Assembly (NCBI RefSeq): GCF_014695975.1
Contig: NZ_JACJPI010000083.1
Span: forward strand, 62,001 to 126,000
Length of the DNA: 64,000 nt
Reading direction: 5' to 3'
DNA from: Leptolyngbya sp. FACHB-321
GTDB taxonomy: Bacteria; Cyanobacteriota; Cyanobacteriia; Leptolyngbyales; Leptolyngbyaceae
Shown: piece by piece, positions 26,097 to 34,812 of the stretch
Position numbering within the stretch: the stretch's first letter is position 1
Layout of the letters: each line of letters begins with the position of its first letter
The notes under the pieces: model-generated
Seen by the model: the letters and a program-made list of their open reading frames with translations, nothing else
Told to the model about the DNA's origin: nothing
The model's database searches: none
Made by a program: the position numbers and the translations under genes

Positions 26097-26891
26097 ATGA
26101 GTAGAGAAGTGCAATTTAAGTCCGATCGCTTGGCTGTACTGATCGATGCAGACAATGCGAATGCTGACCTGATTGAATTGCTTTTGAAAGAGATTACTAA
26201 ATATGGCACGTCTCACGTCAAACGTATTTATGGTGACTGGACTAGTTCTCAGCTCGGCAAATGGAAGGATAAGCTCAATAAATTTGCCATTCAGCCCATC
26301 CAGCAATTTCGCTATACCGTTGGTAAAAATGCAACTGACAGCGCCTTAATCATTGACGCAATGGATTTGCTTTACACCCGCAACTTTGACGGCTTTTGCA
26401 TTGTTTCAAGCGATAGTGACTTTACTAGACTTGCCAGTCGTATTCGTGAATCAGGGCTAGTTGTGTATGGATTCGGCGAGAAGAAGACACCCGAAGCTTT
26501 TATCAGTGCCTGTGACAAATTTATTTATTCTGAGATTTTGGCGCGGTTAGAAGATAATAACTTGATTGAATTTGTGAGCGATAAGGTACAAGAAAAAACT
26601 AGTAATGTGCCTAATGCAGCTCCAGACCCCACAGTAGTAGCTAGGCAAAAGCTAAAAAACAATAAGAAGCTGATGAACCTTCTTAAAGACGCTTATGAAG
26701 CAGTTGATGAAGAAGATGGTTGGGCAAACTTAGGACCATTTGGTGCACAGCTTACGAAATTATCACCATCATTTGATCCAAGAAATCACGGCTATAAAAA
26801 ATTGAGCGATTTGATTCGAGCTACAGATCGTTTCGAGATTAAGAAAATGCCTAAAGGTATGCACATTAAGGCAAAACTTAAATCAACTTGA
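26097..26891 (+). CDS. NYN-domain protein with C-terminal OST-HTH/LOTUS-like domain
   Basis: A 264-aa putative RNA-binding nuclease. The PIN-like NYN domain covers about residues 8-150, with acidic residues in VLIDADNAN, ATDSALIIDAMDLLY and CIVSSDSDFTRLA that form the metal site of such nucleases. The C-terminal 90 residues (LKDAYEAVDEEDGWANLGPF, HGYKKLSDLIRAT) resemble an OST-HTH/LOTUS RNA-binding domain. The pair recurs in bacteria as uncharacterised NYN proteins, perhaps in RNA turnover. It is 241 bp after nrtR and 46 bp before nadE, so it may be cotranscribed with nadE. No partner protein is evident. Confidence 0.85.
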   Translation: MSREVQFKSDRLAVLIDADNANADLIELLLKEITKYGTSHVKRIYGDWTSSQLGKWKDKLNKFAIQPIQQFRYTVGKNATDSALIIDAMDLLYTRNFDGFCIVSSDSDFTRLASRIRESGLVVYGFGEKKTPEAFISACDKFIYSEILARLEDNNLIEFVSDKVQEKTSNVPNAAPDPTVVARQKLKNNKKLMNLLKDAYEAVDEEDGWANLGPFGAQLTKLSPSFDPRNHGYKKLSDLIRATDRFEIKKMPKGMHIKAKLKST

Positions 26892-26937
26892 AGCACTGCG
26901 TTCCAAGTCTATTCATTACTAAAAACTTGAATCACTT

Positions 26938-28749
26938 ATGAAAATTGCGATCGCACAACTCAATCCGACCATCGGCGATCTAGCTGGCAACGCTCAAAAA
27001 ATTCTTGCTGCCGCACAGCAAGCAGCCGATCAGGGCGCACGGTTGCTGCTTACTCCAGAGCTTTCGCTATGTGGCTATCCACCCCGCGATTTGCTTATGC
27101 ACCCTGGTTTTGTCGCATCAATGGCAAAAACTTTAGAGCAGATAGCTCACGATCTACCGCGATCGCTGATTGCCCTGGTCGGCACCGTGGAGCTTAACCC
27201 AAACTCCCTCTTGCATGGCGGCAAACCCCTGTTTAACAGCATGGCGCTCCTTGAAGATGGCAAAATTCGCCACGTCTTTCACAAACGCTTGTTGCCGACC
27301 TACGATGTGTTTGATGAAGACCGTTATTTTGAGCCAGGGCAGCAGGCAAATCATTTTGTGCTGGCATTGCAGAAGGCAGAAGTAAGTCAAACTGCTTCTC
27401 CCCCTTTCCTCGCCCCCCTCTCTCCACCCCCCTCTCTCCACATCGGTGTCACTATTTGCGAAGACCTGTGGAACGACGAAGAATTTTGGGGCAAACGCAG
27501 CTATACGGTAAACCCGATCGCCGATTTAGCGCAGCAAGGCGTTGATCTCACCATCAACTTGTCTGCATCGCCTTACACAGTGGGTAAGCAGCGGCTACGC
27601 GAAGCGATGCTCAAGCACAGTGCAACTCGGTTTGCCCAACCCGTCATCTACGCCAATCAAGTAGGTGGTAATGATGACCTGATTTTTGATGGCTGTAGCG
27701 TTGCCTTTAACCGTCAGGGCGAACTGGTCTGCCGTGCCCGCGCCTTTGAAACTGATCTGGTGCTACTTGAGTTTCAGGATGGTGATTTGCAACCCAGTGT
27801 TGTTAACGCTGTGCCCGACAGTGACGATGCTGAGATCTGGGCAGCGCTGGTTTTGGGTGTACGAGACTACGCTCAGAAGTGCGGCTTTTCGCAAGTTGTG
27901 ATTGGCTTAAGCGGTGGCATTGACTCGGCTCTGGTGGCAGCGATCGCCGTGGAAGCACTCGGTCGCGAGAATGTTTTAGGTGTCCTTATGCCCTCCACCT
28001 ACAGTTCCGCTCATTCTGTTAAGGATGCACTGGCACTAGCTGAGAATTTGGGGATGCGTACCGAAACCTTGCCCATCGGCAACCTCATGCAGTCGTATGA
28101 CCAGACCTTCATAGATCTCTTTGCAGGCACCGAATTTGGGCTGGCAGAAGAAAACATTCAGTCGCGGATTCGCGGCAATCTGCTGATGGCAATCTCCAAT
28201 AAGTTTGGGCACCTGCTGCTTTCAACAGGCAATAAATCTGAAATGGCAGTTGGTTACTGCACGCTGTATGGCGATATGAATGGTGGGCTAGCCGCGATCG
28301 CCGATGTCCCCAAAACCCGCGTCTATTCCTTATGTCGATGGTTGAATAGCCATCAGCTATCAGCCATCAGCTATCAGCCATCAGCACTTAAAACTCAAAA
28401 CTTAAAACTTAAAACTGAACTCATTCCCAACAACATTCTCACCAAGCCTCCTAGCGCCGAACTCAAGCCCGGACAGGTCGATCAAGATTCTCTACCCGAC
28501 TACGATACGCTAGATGCAATTCTGTCACGGTTGATCCACAGCCATCAAACCCCTGACGAGATTGTGGCAGGCGGTTACGACCCTCAAATTGTGAACATGA
28601 TTGTGAAGCTGGTGACACGGGCTGAGTTTAAGCGGCGACAGGCTCCTCCGGGTCTCAAAGTAACCGATCGTGCCTTTGGTACAGGCTGGCGGATGCCAAT
28701 CGCGAATCGCTGGTTACCCAGTGCAGCCTCAGCGATGGAAAAGGAATAG
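26938..28749 (+). CDS. nadE: Glutamine-dependent NAD(+) synthase with two in-frame repeat inserts
   Basis: Amidates deamido-NAD to NAD using glutamine. The N-terminal nitrilase-type amidase has its Glu in LLLTPELSLCGYPPRD, Lys in FHKRLLPTYDVFDEDRYF and Cys in GVTICEDLW. The synthetase domain has the PP-loop GLSGGIDSALVAA and LLSTGNKSEMAVGYCTLYGD. At 603 aa it is about 45 residues longer than I expect. The excess sits in two low-complexity inserts: residues about 148-168 (pyrimidine-rich repeat DNA) and about 471-495 (heptad repeat DNA). Both keep the frame and avoid the catalytic motifs, so the enzyme is probably active. Last gene of the NAD array. Confidence 0.93.
   Translation: MKIAIAQLNPTIGDLAGNAQKILAAAQQAADQGARLLLTPELSLCGYPPRDLLMHPGFVASMAKTLEQIAHDLPRSLIALVGTVELNPNSLLHGGKPLFNSMALLEDGKIRHVFHKRLLPTYDVFDEDRYFEPGQQANHFVLALQKAEVSQTASPPFLAPLSPPPSLHIGVTICEDLWNDEEFWGKRSYTVNPIADLAQQGVDLTINLSASPYTVGKQRLREAMLKHSATRFAQPVIYANQVGGNDDLIFDGCSVAFNRQGELVCRARAFETDLVLLEFQDGDLQPSVVNAVPDSDDAEIWAALVLGVRDYAQKCGFSQVVIGLSGGIDSALVAAIAVEALGRENVLGVLMPSTYSSAHSVKDALALAENLGMRTETLPIGNLMQSYDQTFIDLFAGTEFGLAEENIQSRIRGNLLMAISNKFGHLLLSTGNKSEMAVGYCTLYGDMNGGLAAIADVPKTRVYSLCRWLNSHQLSAISYQPSALKTQNLKLKTELIPNNILTKPPSAELKPGQVDQDSLPDYDTLDAILSRLIHSHQTPDEIVAGGYDPQIVNMIVKLVTRAEFKRRQAPPGLKVTDRAFGTGWRMPIANRWLPSAASAMEKE
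27372..27441 (+). repeat. Repeat DNA inserted in nadE, pyrimidine-rich
   Basis: Within the amidase domain, before the Cys motif. It starts with an AGAAGGCAGAAGTA segment also found near 47693 and continues into a C/T tract with CCTCGCCCCCC (27408-27418) shared with 24494 and 44712. It is translated as Ala/Pro/Ser-rich sequence (SQTASPPFLAPLSPPPSL). Confidence 0.7.
28348..28420 (+). repeat. Heptad tandem repeats inserted in nadE
   Basis: Five AGC(C/T)ATC heptads (28348-28382) are followed by about five ACTTAAA-type heptads (28386-28420). The DNA is read in frame as HQLSAISYQPSALKTQNLK and so on. The same AGCNNTC heptads occur between genes at 32567, 45703 and 55776. Confidence 0.85.
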
Positions 28750-28769
28750 GAGCGATCGACAGCACCACC

Positions 28770-29342
28770 TCACAATGGCTGAAAAACAGTCTTCCAGGCT
28801 TTGACAGTATCTTTGCCAATCTCCGTATCCTTCGTCCTGCCGTCATCCCAGATGAGACGAATCGCAATGTTGCCGGACGGTGCGCTGGCGAGGGCAGCCG
28901 CTAGCTCCGGCGAGACAGGTCCATCCTTGTAGGTATAAATTTTGCCCGCGATCGCAAGGCTGATCGAGTCCGGTACACTTTCAGTCAGGTAGTAGTTATA
29001 GACTGGCTCAATATCAGAGAACAGCCCCAAGCCCAGCCCAAAGCCTTTTCGATAGCGCCCAAAGCCAAAGCCAGAGTAACCAAAGCCGGTGTTGTAACCA
29101 ATGAACCGTGATCCGATGCGATTGTAGGTTACGCCAATGCCATTCTTCGACCAACTGCTAACAAAGACAAACCCAGACTTATAGTTCCGGTCGTAAACAA
29201 CTTTGCCATCAAAAGGATTCTCGACGACCTTTGACCACGCTACATTATCACCTGCATCGACTGAAGCTGGTGCGACTGCCAAAGCCGGAGCAGCAGTGCT
29301 AACGGCGAGGCTGAGTCCCAATCCTAGTAATTGCCACTTCAC
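28770..29342 (-). CDS. Secreted hypothetical protein
   Basis: About 190 aa with a clear Sec signal peptide (VKWQLLGLGLSLAVSTAAPA, cleavage after ALA). The mature part is rich in Gly, Phe and Tyr in its middle (RFIGYNTGFGYSGFGFGRYR) and ends in an ordinary globular segment containing IRLIWDDGRTKDTEIGKDTV. I recognise no family; related single-domain periplasmic proteins occur in cyanobacteria. I chose GTG 29342 because GGAG lies 8 nt upstream; GTG 29366 is less likely. It converges on nadE and diverges from the metallopeptidase gene. Confidence 0.72.
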   Translation of the reverse strand: MKWQLLGLGLSLAVSTAAPALAVAPASVDAGDNVAWSKVVENPFDGKVVYDRNYKSGFVFVSSWSKNGIGVTYNRIGSRFIGYNTGFGYSGFGFGRYRKGFGLGLGLFSDIEPVYNYYLTESVPDSISLAIAGKIYTYKDGPVSPELAAALASAPSGNIAIRLIWDDGRTKDTEIGKDTVKAWKTVFQPL

Positions 29343-29766
29343 GATCGTATCTCCGTATCCGCTCACTATTAATGCTGTTGAGTTGGCAGATGTAGAACTG
29401 CTCAGATAGCTTGAACACTCTAAAGTTCAGCGCCTTATTAAGACTTGATGATCAGCTCATCTCTCTATTGTGAAGGATTTTCCTTGATCTCGACAGCACC
29501 CCTGTAACCGACAGAAAGGGCTAAGTTTTATAGCATTACTGCCCTGCTGTAACCCTGAAGAAGCAAAGGCTTGAAGTGATTTTGTTTACTGTGGTTTCAG
29601 CAGTATTTGAACCAGACGCAACATTCAAACAACGCTTATAAATCTGTATCTTTTGATTCTTGCCTTAGCGATCGCCTTTGCTGATTACTGTAAATATTAA
29701 AGCAAGGCAGCTTGGTGCTGAAAAGCTTGCATACCCTCTTAAAAACACACGAACGGGAAAGACATT
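29343..29766. other. Divergent promoter region
   Basis: 424 bp between the secreted-protein gene and the metallopeptidase gene; both promoters must lie here. No reading frame, tRNA or strong inverted repeat seen. Confidence 0.45.
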
Positions 29767-30624
29767 ATGAAATGGAGTGACCTGCGCCGCAGCAACAATG
29801 TGGAAGACAACCGGGGCGGGTCTGGGGGTGTGCCAAGAGGCGTAGGCGGTGTCGGTATTGGTGGGTTAATTATTGCTGTTGTGGGGGGACTAATCTTCGG
29901 CGTTAGTCCCCTTCAGATCTTAAGTTTGTTGCAAGGTGGTGATGTTGCTCCTACCCCGCCACAACAAGGGCAACCTATCCAGGATCGTGATTCGGATTTT
30001 GTAAGAGCAGTTTTAGGCGACACCGAAGATACCTGGAGTCGTGTTTTCAAGCAGCAGCTTCAGGCAACCTATCAACCGCCGAAGCTAGTGCTTTTCAGTA
30101 GTCGAGTTAATTCAGCCTGTGGGTTTGCCCAAGCTGCCGCTGGACCGTTCTATTGTCCCGCTGATGACAAAGTGTATTTGGATATGAGCTTCTTCAAGCA
30201 GGTGCAGGCGACAGCTGGTGCCGATGCTGATTTTGCTCGCGCCTATGCGATCGCCCATGAGGTCGGACATCATGTACAAAATGAACTTGGCATTGCCACT
30301 AAAGTAAGGCAACTACAAGCCCGCTCAAACAAGGCAACAGCCAATAACTTATCCGTCCGGCTGGAGTTACAGGCTGATTGCTTTGCTGGCGTTTGGGGGC
30401 ATTTCACTGCCGAGCGTAACCTCATTAATGGACAAGATGTCAAAGCGGCAATGGACACAGCCAGTCAGATTGGGGATGACTATCTACAACAGCAGTCAGG
30501 CGGCTATGTCGTGCCAGAAAGCTTCACACATGGGTCGTCAGAGCAGCGCGTCGCGTGGTTTACCCGTGGCTTGAAGTCGGGCAGCGTTAGGCAGTGTGAT
30601 ACGTTCAGCGCTGGTCGCATTTAG
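29767..30624 (+). CDS. Neutral zinc metallopeptidase (YpfJ/KPN_02809 family)
   Basis: A 285-aa single-pass membrane protein. A short cytosolic Arg/Asn-rich start (MKWSDLRRSNNVEDNRGGSG) precedes one hydrophobic segment (GGLIIAVVGGLIFGVSPLQI), then a periplasmic catalytic domain. The HExxH zinc motif is AHEVGHHVQ, followed by LELQADCFAGVWGHF with the third ligand region. CGFAQAAAGPFYCPADDKVY is a family signature. Family length is normal and the motifs are complete. Substrates are unknown for this family. ATG 29767; it stands alone, convergent with crtW. Confidence 0.92.
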   Translation: MKWSDLRRSNNVEDNRGGSGGVPRGVGGVGIGGLIIAVVGGLIFGVSPLQILSLLQGGDVAPTPPQQGQPIQDRDSDFVRAVLGDTEDTWSRVFKQQLQATYQPPKLVLFSSRVNSACGFAQAAAGPFYCPADDKVYLDMSFFKQVQATAGADADFARAYAIAHEVGHHVQNELGIATKVRQLQARSNKATANNLSVRLELQADCFAGVWGHFTAERNLINGQDVKAAMDTASQIGDDYLQQQSGGYVVPESFTHGSSEQRVAWFTRGLKSGSVRQCDTFSAGRI

Positions 30625-30670
30625 CCTCTCTCGTTTGCCTGCAATCAAGAAGGTCTTAACCAATAAGGGC

Positions 30671-31441
30671 TTAATCAGCCCTGCGTGCGACGATCGCAGG
30701 CAATTGCCACCATGCGGCATGGGGGTATTCGTGATGCTCATGGTGATACCCAAAGTGGTAGCACGTTAAAAGCGACCACCATAAAGGACGATACGAGCTT
30801 TGAGTACGAAACACATTCTGATAGCCACCTGCCGGTTCACGGTGGGGCAGATAGGTGCCAAAGTAAAAAAGCTGTATTGAACTCAAGATGGAAGGCACAA
30901 TCCAAAACTGCACTAAGTTTGCTTCTGGCACATGGAGCAGCAAATGCATGGCATGAAAGGACGCAATTAGCCCTAGAAAACGCCCCCAGCTCCAATAACG
31001 CTGTAAGAAGCAAACATACCAGGCGAATGGATTTTTATACTTGCCATTGTGAAAGTCAGGGTCTTGCTCGCTCGCTGGGTGATGATGGTGCTGCCAGTGA
31101 GTCTTAAACAGCTGACTGTAAGAAAACAAACCATACAGCAGCAGTGTCAAAGTGCCGACGAAACGATTGATTTTAGGATGCGGTGACACAACTCCATGCA
31201 TAGCATCATGAGCAGTGACAAACAGCCCTGCATATAAAAAGGTCTGCCAAAGTACGGCAAACGGCGTCCAGAAAGAATGCTGTTGTGGCGACATCAGCAG
31301 TAGCGTTAGGCTCCCTGCCCAGATCGTCATAATGAAGCCAGCGACAAATAATCCTCGCTGGCTTGGTGCAATGGCTATGGGTAAGGCTGGTGATGCAACT
31401 GTTGAGAGTTGATGCTTCTTAAGCGGCAGAGCGTTGGGCAT
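30671..31441 (-). CDS. crtW: Beta-carotene ketolase, CrtW type
   Basis: Membrane di-iron oxygenase of the fatty acid hydroxylase/desaturase superfamily that adds 4-keto groups to beta-carotene, giving echinenone and canthaxanthin. The histidine motifs are HDAMHG, HWQHHHHPASEQDPDFHNGK and HHEHHEYPHAAWWQLP, typical of CrtW rather than the unrelated CrtO. The 256 aa include about four hydrophobic segments. ATG 31441 is the start. No other carotenoid gene is adjacent. It converges on the metallopeptidase gene, and a 10-bp inverted repeat lies about 100 bp upstream. Confidence 0.92.
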   Translation of the reverse strand: MPNALPLKKHQLSTVASPALPIAIAPSQRGLFVAGFIMTIWAGSLTLLLMSPQQHSFWTPFAVLWQTFLYAGLFVTAHDAMHGVVSPHPKINRFVGTLTLLLYGLFSYSQLFKTHWQHHHHPASEQDPDFHNGKYKNPFAWYVCFLQRYWSWGRFLGLIASFHAMHLLLHVPEANLVQFWIVPSILSSIQLFYFGTYLPHREPAGGYQNVFRTQSSYRPLWWSLLTCYHFGYHHEHHEYPHAAWWQLPAIVARRAD

Positions 31442-31776
31442 GAGGGCAGATTCTTGGTTTACAGATGCTAGCTTGGGTTACGAGGTTTGGCTGTGTGCTT
31501 ATAGCTAGCGGCAGTCCGTCAGTCCTCATTAAATTAAAGTTTGTGCAATCAGACGGGGCTTGCCACCTCTGGCTTGCACAAACAATGTAACAGGATTTTA
31601 ACAATTCTATGAGCTGAAAACCTGACCTGGAGGAGGAAATCGTCTGAGGACGATCGCACTCGATAGAAGTAAGCACGATCGCACTCGCATCTGCCCACCT
31701 ATGGTCCCTGCAACGCTACTATCCTCAAGTTGAATTCGCTGTGGCGTTTGCAAAGGTTACTTTCAGTAATGTTTAT
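31442..31776. other. Upstream region of crtW
   Basis: A 335-bp gap. An 85-codon frame at 31419-31676 has no coding character and overlaps the crtW start. Apart from the inverted repeat at 31539-31583 I see only HIP1-like GATCG sites. Confidence 0.5.
31539..31583. promoter_or_regulatory. Inverted repeat upstream of crtW
   Basis: GTTTGTGCAA (31539-31548) pairs perfectly with TTGCACAAAC (31574-31583) across 25 bases. It could be a paired operator or the stem of a leader RNA, or the end of the transcript of the minus-strand gene upstream. No T-run directly follows. Confidence 0.35.
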
Positions 31777-32559
31777 TTAACGACGATCGCGTCGAGGGGT
31801 GCGATCGTCAAATTCATCTTCAAACCAGTCATCAGCACTGTCTGGATCAGAGGATTCTGTAGGGGCAGGGGTATCATCTAACGAGCGAAGCGGCGGCACA
31901 ATGACACGATAGTCTGCATCCACTACTGGTTGACCAATCACTGGTTCGGTTTTGCCCACACCAGAATCCTTGGGGTCGCTATAGCTATAGGAGTATACAG
32001 AGCCGTTACGAGACGTAGTTTTTGGTTCTTGCTTAGCTTCGTAGTCATTGCGGGTTCTTGACGCAGGGCGAGCATCAACAGGCTCATCTCTAGAATCATC
32101 CAGATCCCAATCATCCTCAGGTTCTTCATCCCAATCATCGATGGGGTCTTTGTCTACAGGCGATCTCGTACTGGTTGCTTGACGAGGCTCCTCATAGCCC
32201 TCCCAGTTGTTCCAGTCAGCGTCATTATCAGTTGCTTGTGCGGTTGCTGTGCGTGCGTAGGAAGCTGGTTCCGATGATGGTGCAGTCGAACGTGCTTGAA
32301 AGCCAGTTTGACGCGGTGCTTGCCGCATCCGCGATCGTGCGGCACGAACAGCAAAATAGTTGGAGACGCTAAATAAACTGGTGATCAACAAATTGGTGAT
32401 AATGCCAGCCCCGATCGCGCCTAAAACCCATATCGCCAGCGGCAAGGCAGGGGTTTGGATACCCAAAAACGTCAGTGGTAAGGGTGACCAGTTGAACTGA
32501 ACCAGGAGAAACAAACCTCCAGCCAGCCCTAGCAGCAGAATCAGGCGAATTATAGCCAT
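31777..32559 (-). CDS. LapA-like membrane protein with acidic tail
   Basis: A 260-aa protein. Two hydrophobic helices at the N-terminus (LILLLGLAGGLFLLVQFNWS and a second near 40-65) resemble the LapA/DUF1049 fold. A basic hinge (AARSRMRQAPRQ) follows, then about 175 residues of Asp-, Glu- and Arg-rich disordered sequence with WDEEPEDDWDLDDSRDEP-type runs. Function unknown; such proteins occur widely in cyanobacteria. ATG 32559. The heptad repeat at 32567-32594 sits immediately before the start. Confidence 0.75.
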   Translation of the reverse strand: MAIIRLILLLGLAGGLFLLVQFNWSPLPLTFLGIQTPALPLAIWVLGAIGAGIITNLLITSLFSVSNYFAVRAARSRMRQAPRQTGFQARSTAPSSEPASYARTATAQATDNDADWNNWEGYEEPRQATSTRSPVDKDPIDDWDEEPEDDWDLDDSRDEPVDARPASRTRNDYEAKQEPKTTSRNGSVYSYSYSDPKDSGVGKTEPVIGQPVVDADYRVIVPPLRSLDDTPAPTESSDPDSADDWFEDEFDDRTPRRDRR

Positions 32560-32566
32560 ACTTTTA

Positions 32567-32594
32567 GCGATCAGCCGTTAGCGATCAGCCCGCT
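32567..32594. repeat. Heptad repeat, AGCNNTC type
   Basis: AGCGATC-AGCCGTT-AGCGATC-AGCCCGC, four 7-base units directly upstream of the LapA-like gene. Same family as the insert in nadE. Confidence 0.75.
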
Positions 32595-32637
32595 TTCTCT
32601 CAAGAACTTCCTATCAAGAACAGGATACCAGCCTATC

Positions 32638-32850
32638 TTAACGTGCGTCTCTTATACGAGGGCATCGGTATCTTGACGCGATCGCATTAGGTTCGTCCCC
32701 GATGATGATTTTCTGTTTCTCGTTGATCGAATGCCACTCATCATCAAAAATGGCAGCAAGTGGATCGTCGAATACGGCTTCTGCAGCAAAGGCTACTCCA
32801 TGCTTTGCAAGATTAGCCTGAGCTTTGGTTTTATCCTACTCAAACGACAT
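32638..32850 (-). pseudogene. brnT: Remnant of a brnT toxin gene
   Basis: Reading the minus strand from ATG 32850 gives MSFE, a TAG stop, then DKTKAQANLAKHGVAF and AAEAVFDDPLAAIFDDEWHS, ending IIIGDEP. This matches the N-terminal two thirds of BrnT ribonuclease toxins (FEWDxxKAxxNxxKHGVxF, AxxVFDDP). The TAG replaces the conserved Trp by a single base change from TGG. The C-terminal third (RIRIISAR region) is missing or scrambled before a TAA at 32638. No brnA antitoxin was found. It is a dead toxin-antitoxin relic 30 bp after ureC. Confidence 0.75.
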
Positions 32851-32879
32851 AGTTCGATGTAACACTGCTCTCGAGTGGA

Positions 32880-34610
32880 CTAAAACAAGAAGTAGCGTTG
32901 TGCCATTGGTAGGACGGTAGCAGGTTCGCAGGTGAGCAGTTCTCCGTCGGCGTGGACTTCGTAGGTTTCGGGATCGACTTCCATTTTAGGTGTGGCATCG
33001 TTGAGCTTCAGGTCTTTTTTGGTAAGTGTGCGGGTGCCAGATGACGCAACTGCCTTTTTTTGCAAGCCAAGTTGGTCAGGAATGCCTTTTTTGAGGGCAG
33101 CTTTGGAGACGAAGGTGAGAGAGGTTGCTGCGATCGCGCCTCCAAAGCTAGCGAACATCGGGCGCATATGAACAGGCTGTGGGGTTGGAATGCTGGCATT
33201 GGCATCGCCCATTTGTGCCCAGCCAATCAAGCCACCTTTGATCACCACTTCAGGCTTCACGCCAAACATAGCGGGTCGCCAGAGGCACAGGTCTGCAAGT
33301 TTGCCGACTTCGACGGAACCGACATGAGCAGCGATGCCATGCGCGATCGCAGGATTGATCGTGTACTTGGCAATGTAGCGTTTGGCGCGGAAGTTGTCGT
33401 TGTGATTGTGTGCTTCAACGCTGCCTTCGGTGGTGGGAGCCAGCCACCCGCGATCGAACTTCATTTTGTGTGCGGTTTGCCAGGTGCGGATAATGACTTC
33501 GCCGATGCGTCCCATTGCCTGTGAGTCGGACGATATCATGCTGAACGCGCCCAGGTCATGCAGGATGTCTTCAGCAGCGATCGTCTCGCGGCGAATGCGG
33601 GACTCGGCAAAGGCAACATCTTCAGCGATCGCTGGATCAAGGTGATGGCAAACCATCAACATATCCAGGTGTTCATCAAGGGTGTTTTGCGTATAGGGAC
33701 GGGTGGGGTTAGTGGAGGAGGGCAGCACATTCATCTCGCCGCAGATTTTGATGATGTCAGGTGCGTGTCCGCCGCCTGCGCCTTCGGTATGATAGGTGTG
33801 GATGACGCGATTTTTGAAGGCAGCGATCGTATCTTCGACAAAGCCTGCTTCATTCAGCGTGTCGGTGTGGATAGCAACCTGCACATCGTATTCATCCGCA
33901 ACACTCAGGCAGGTATCGATCGCTGCGGGTGTTGTGCCCCAATCTTCGTGCAGCTTTAAGCCCATTGCGCCTGCTTCCACCTGTTCTACCAGTGCTTCTG
34001 GCTTGGCGCTATTGCCTTTACCCAAAAAGCCGATATTGATCGGAAACGCATCTGCTGCTTGTAGCATCCGGTGCATGTTCCAGGGTCCAGGTGTACAGGT
34101 CGTTGCGTTGGTGCCTGCTGCGGGACCCGTCCCACCACCGATGAGTGTTGTCACCCCTGAGGCGATTGCCACTTCAATCTGCTGTGGACAGATAAAGTGA
34201 ATATGGCTATCAATCCCGCCTGCGGTGAGAATCATCCCCTCGCCTGCAATGACTTCTGTGCCGGGACCAATCACGATCGTCACATTGTCTTGAATGTAGG
34301 GATTGCCCGCTTTGCCGATCGCGTGAATTTTGCCGTGCTTGATCCCAACATCCGCTTTGACAATGCCCCACCAGTCGAGAATGAGCGCATTAGTAATCAC
34401 CGTATCCACTGCGCCATCGGCATTTGTAATCAGCGACTGTCCCATGCCATCCCGAATTACCTTGCCGCCGCCAAATTTAACTTCATCGCCATAGGTCGTG
34501 TAATCCTGCTCAACTTCAATGATCAAATCAGTGTCAGCTAAACGGACGCGATCGCCAACGGTGGGACCAAACGTTTCCGCATAGGCGCGGCGATTCATAC
34601 GATAGCTCAT
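32880..34610 (-). CDS. ureC: Urease subunit alpha
   Basis: Catalytic nickel subunit that hydrolyses urea to ammonia and carbamate. It is complete at 576 aa: [20 protein letters not shown] at the start, metal ligands in [14 protein letters not shown], the carbamylated Lys in [14 protein letters not shown], and [20 protein letters not shown] with the mobile-flap histidines. ATG 34610 matches the family N-terminus ([12 protein letters not shown]). None of ureA, ureB or the accessory genes ureDEFG is in the window, so the urease genes are dispersed, as in many cyanobacteria. Confidence 0.95.
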   Translation of the reverse strand: MSYRMNRRAYAETFGPTVGDRVRLADTDLIIEVEQDYTTYGDEVKFGGGKVIRDGMGQSLITNADGAVDTVITNALILDWWGIVKADVGIKHGKIHAIGKAGNPYIQDNVTIVIGPGTEVIAGEGMILTAGGIDSHIHFICPQQIEVAIASGVTTLIGGGTGPAAGTNATTCTPGPWNMHRMLQAADAFPINIGFLGKGNSAKPEALVEQVEAGAMGLKLHEDWGTTPAAIDTCLSVADEYDVQVAIHTDTLNEAGFVEDTIAAFKNRVIHTYHTEGAGGGHAPDIIKICGEMNVLPSSTNPTRPYTQNTLDEHLDMLMVCHHLDPAIAEDVAFAESRIRRETIAAEDILHDLGAFSMISSDSQAMGRIGEVIIRTWQTAHKMKFDRGWLAPTTEGSVEAHNHNDNFRAKRYIAKYTINPAIAHGIAAHVGSVEVGKLADLCLWRPAMFGVKPEVVIKGGLIGWAQMGDANASIPTPQPVHMRPMFASFGGAIAATSLTFVSKAALKKGIPDQLGLQKKAVASSGTRTLTKKDLKLNDATPKMEVDPETYEVHADGELLTCEPATVLPMAQRYFLF

Positions 34611-34812
34611 CGGGATGCCTCACAGAGTTTGACTAAGATTGAGAGTGGATGCACAGATCAACGCCTTTTGCTTTCGGCAACGCTCGATGCTGCCTGAGTT
34701 CCCCTTGTTGAACCGTCTGATTATGCAACACGTGATTCGATTACTGCAAATGCTCCCTCACTTTACCGATTTGAGGCAAAGGCAACGTCATGATACGCCT
34801 TGCTACACCCAT

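Noticed and set aside
28348-28420. CRISPR-like array
   Set aside because: Repeat period is 7 bp with no spacers; it is a tandem heptad repeat within nadE.
31419-31676. 85-codon minus-strand frame
   Set aside because: Overlaps the crtW start, is Ser/Gln-rich without domain character, and lacks a ribosome site.
33060-34541. Plus-strand frames opposite ureC, up to 154 codons
   Set aside because: Shadows of the GC-rich third positions of ureC; the urease frame is certain.
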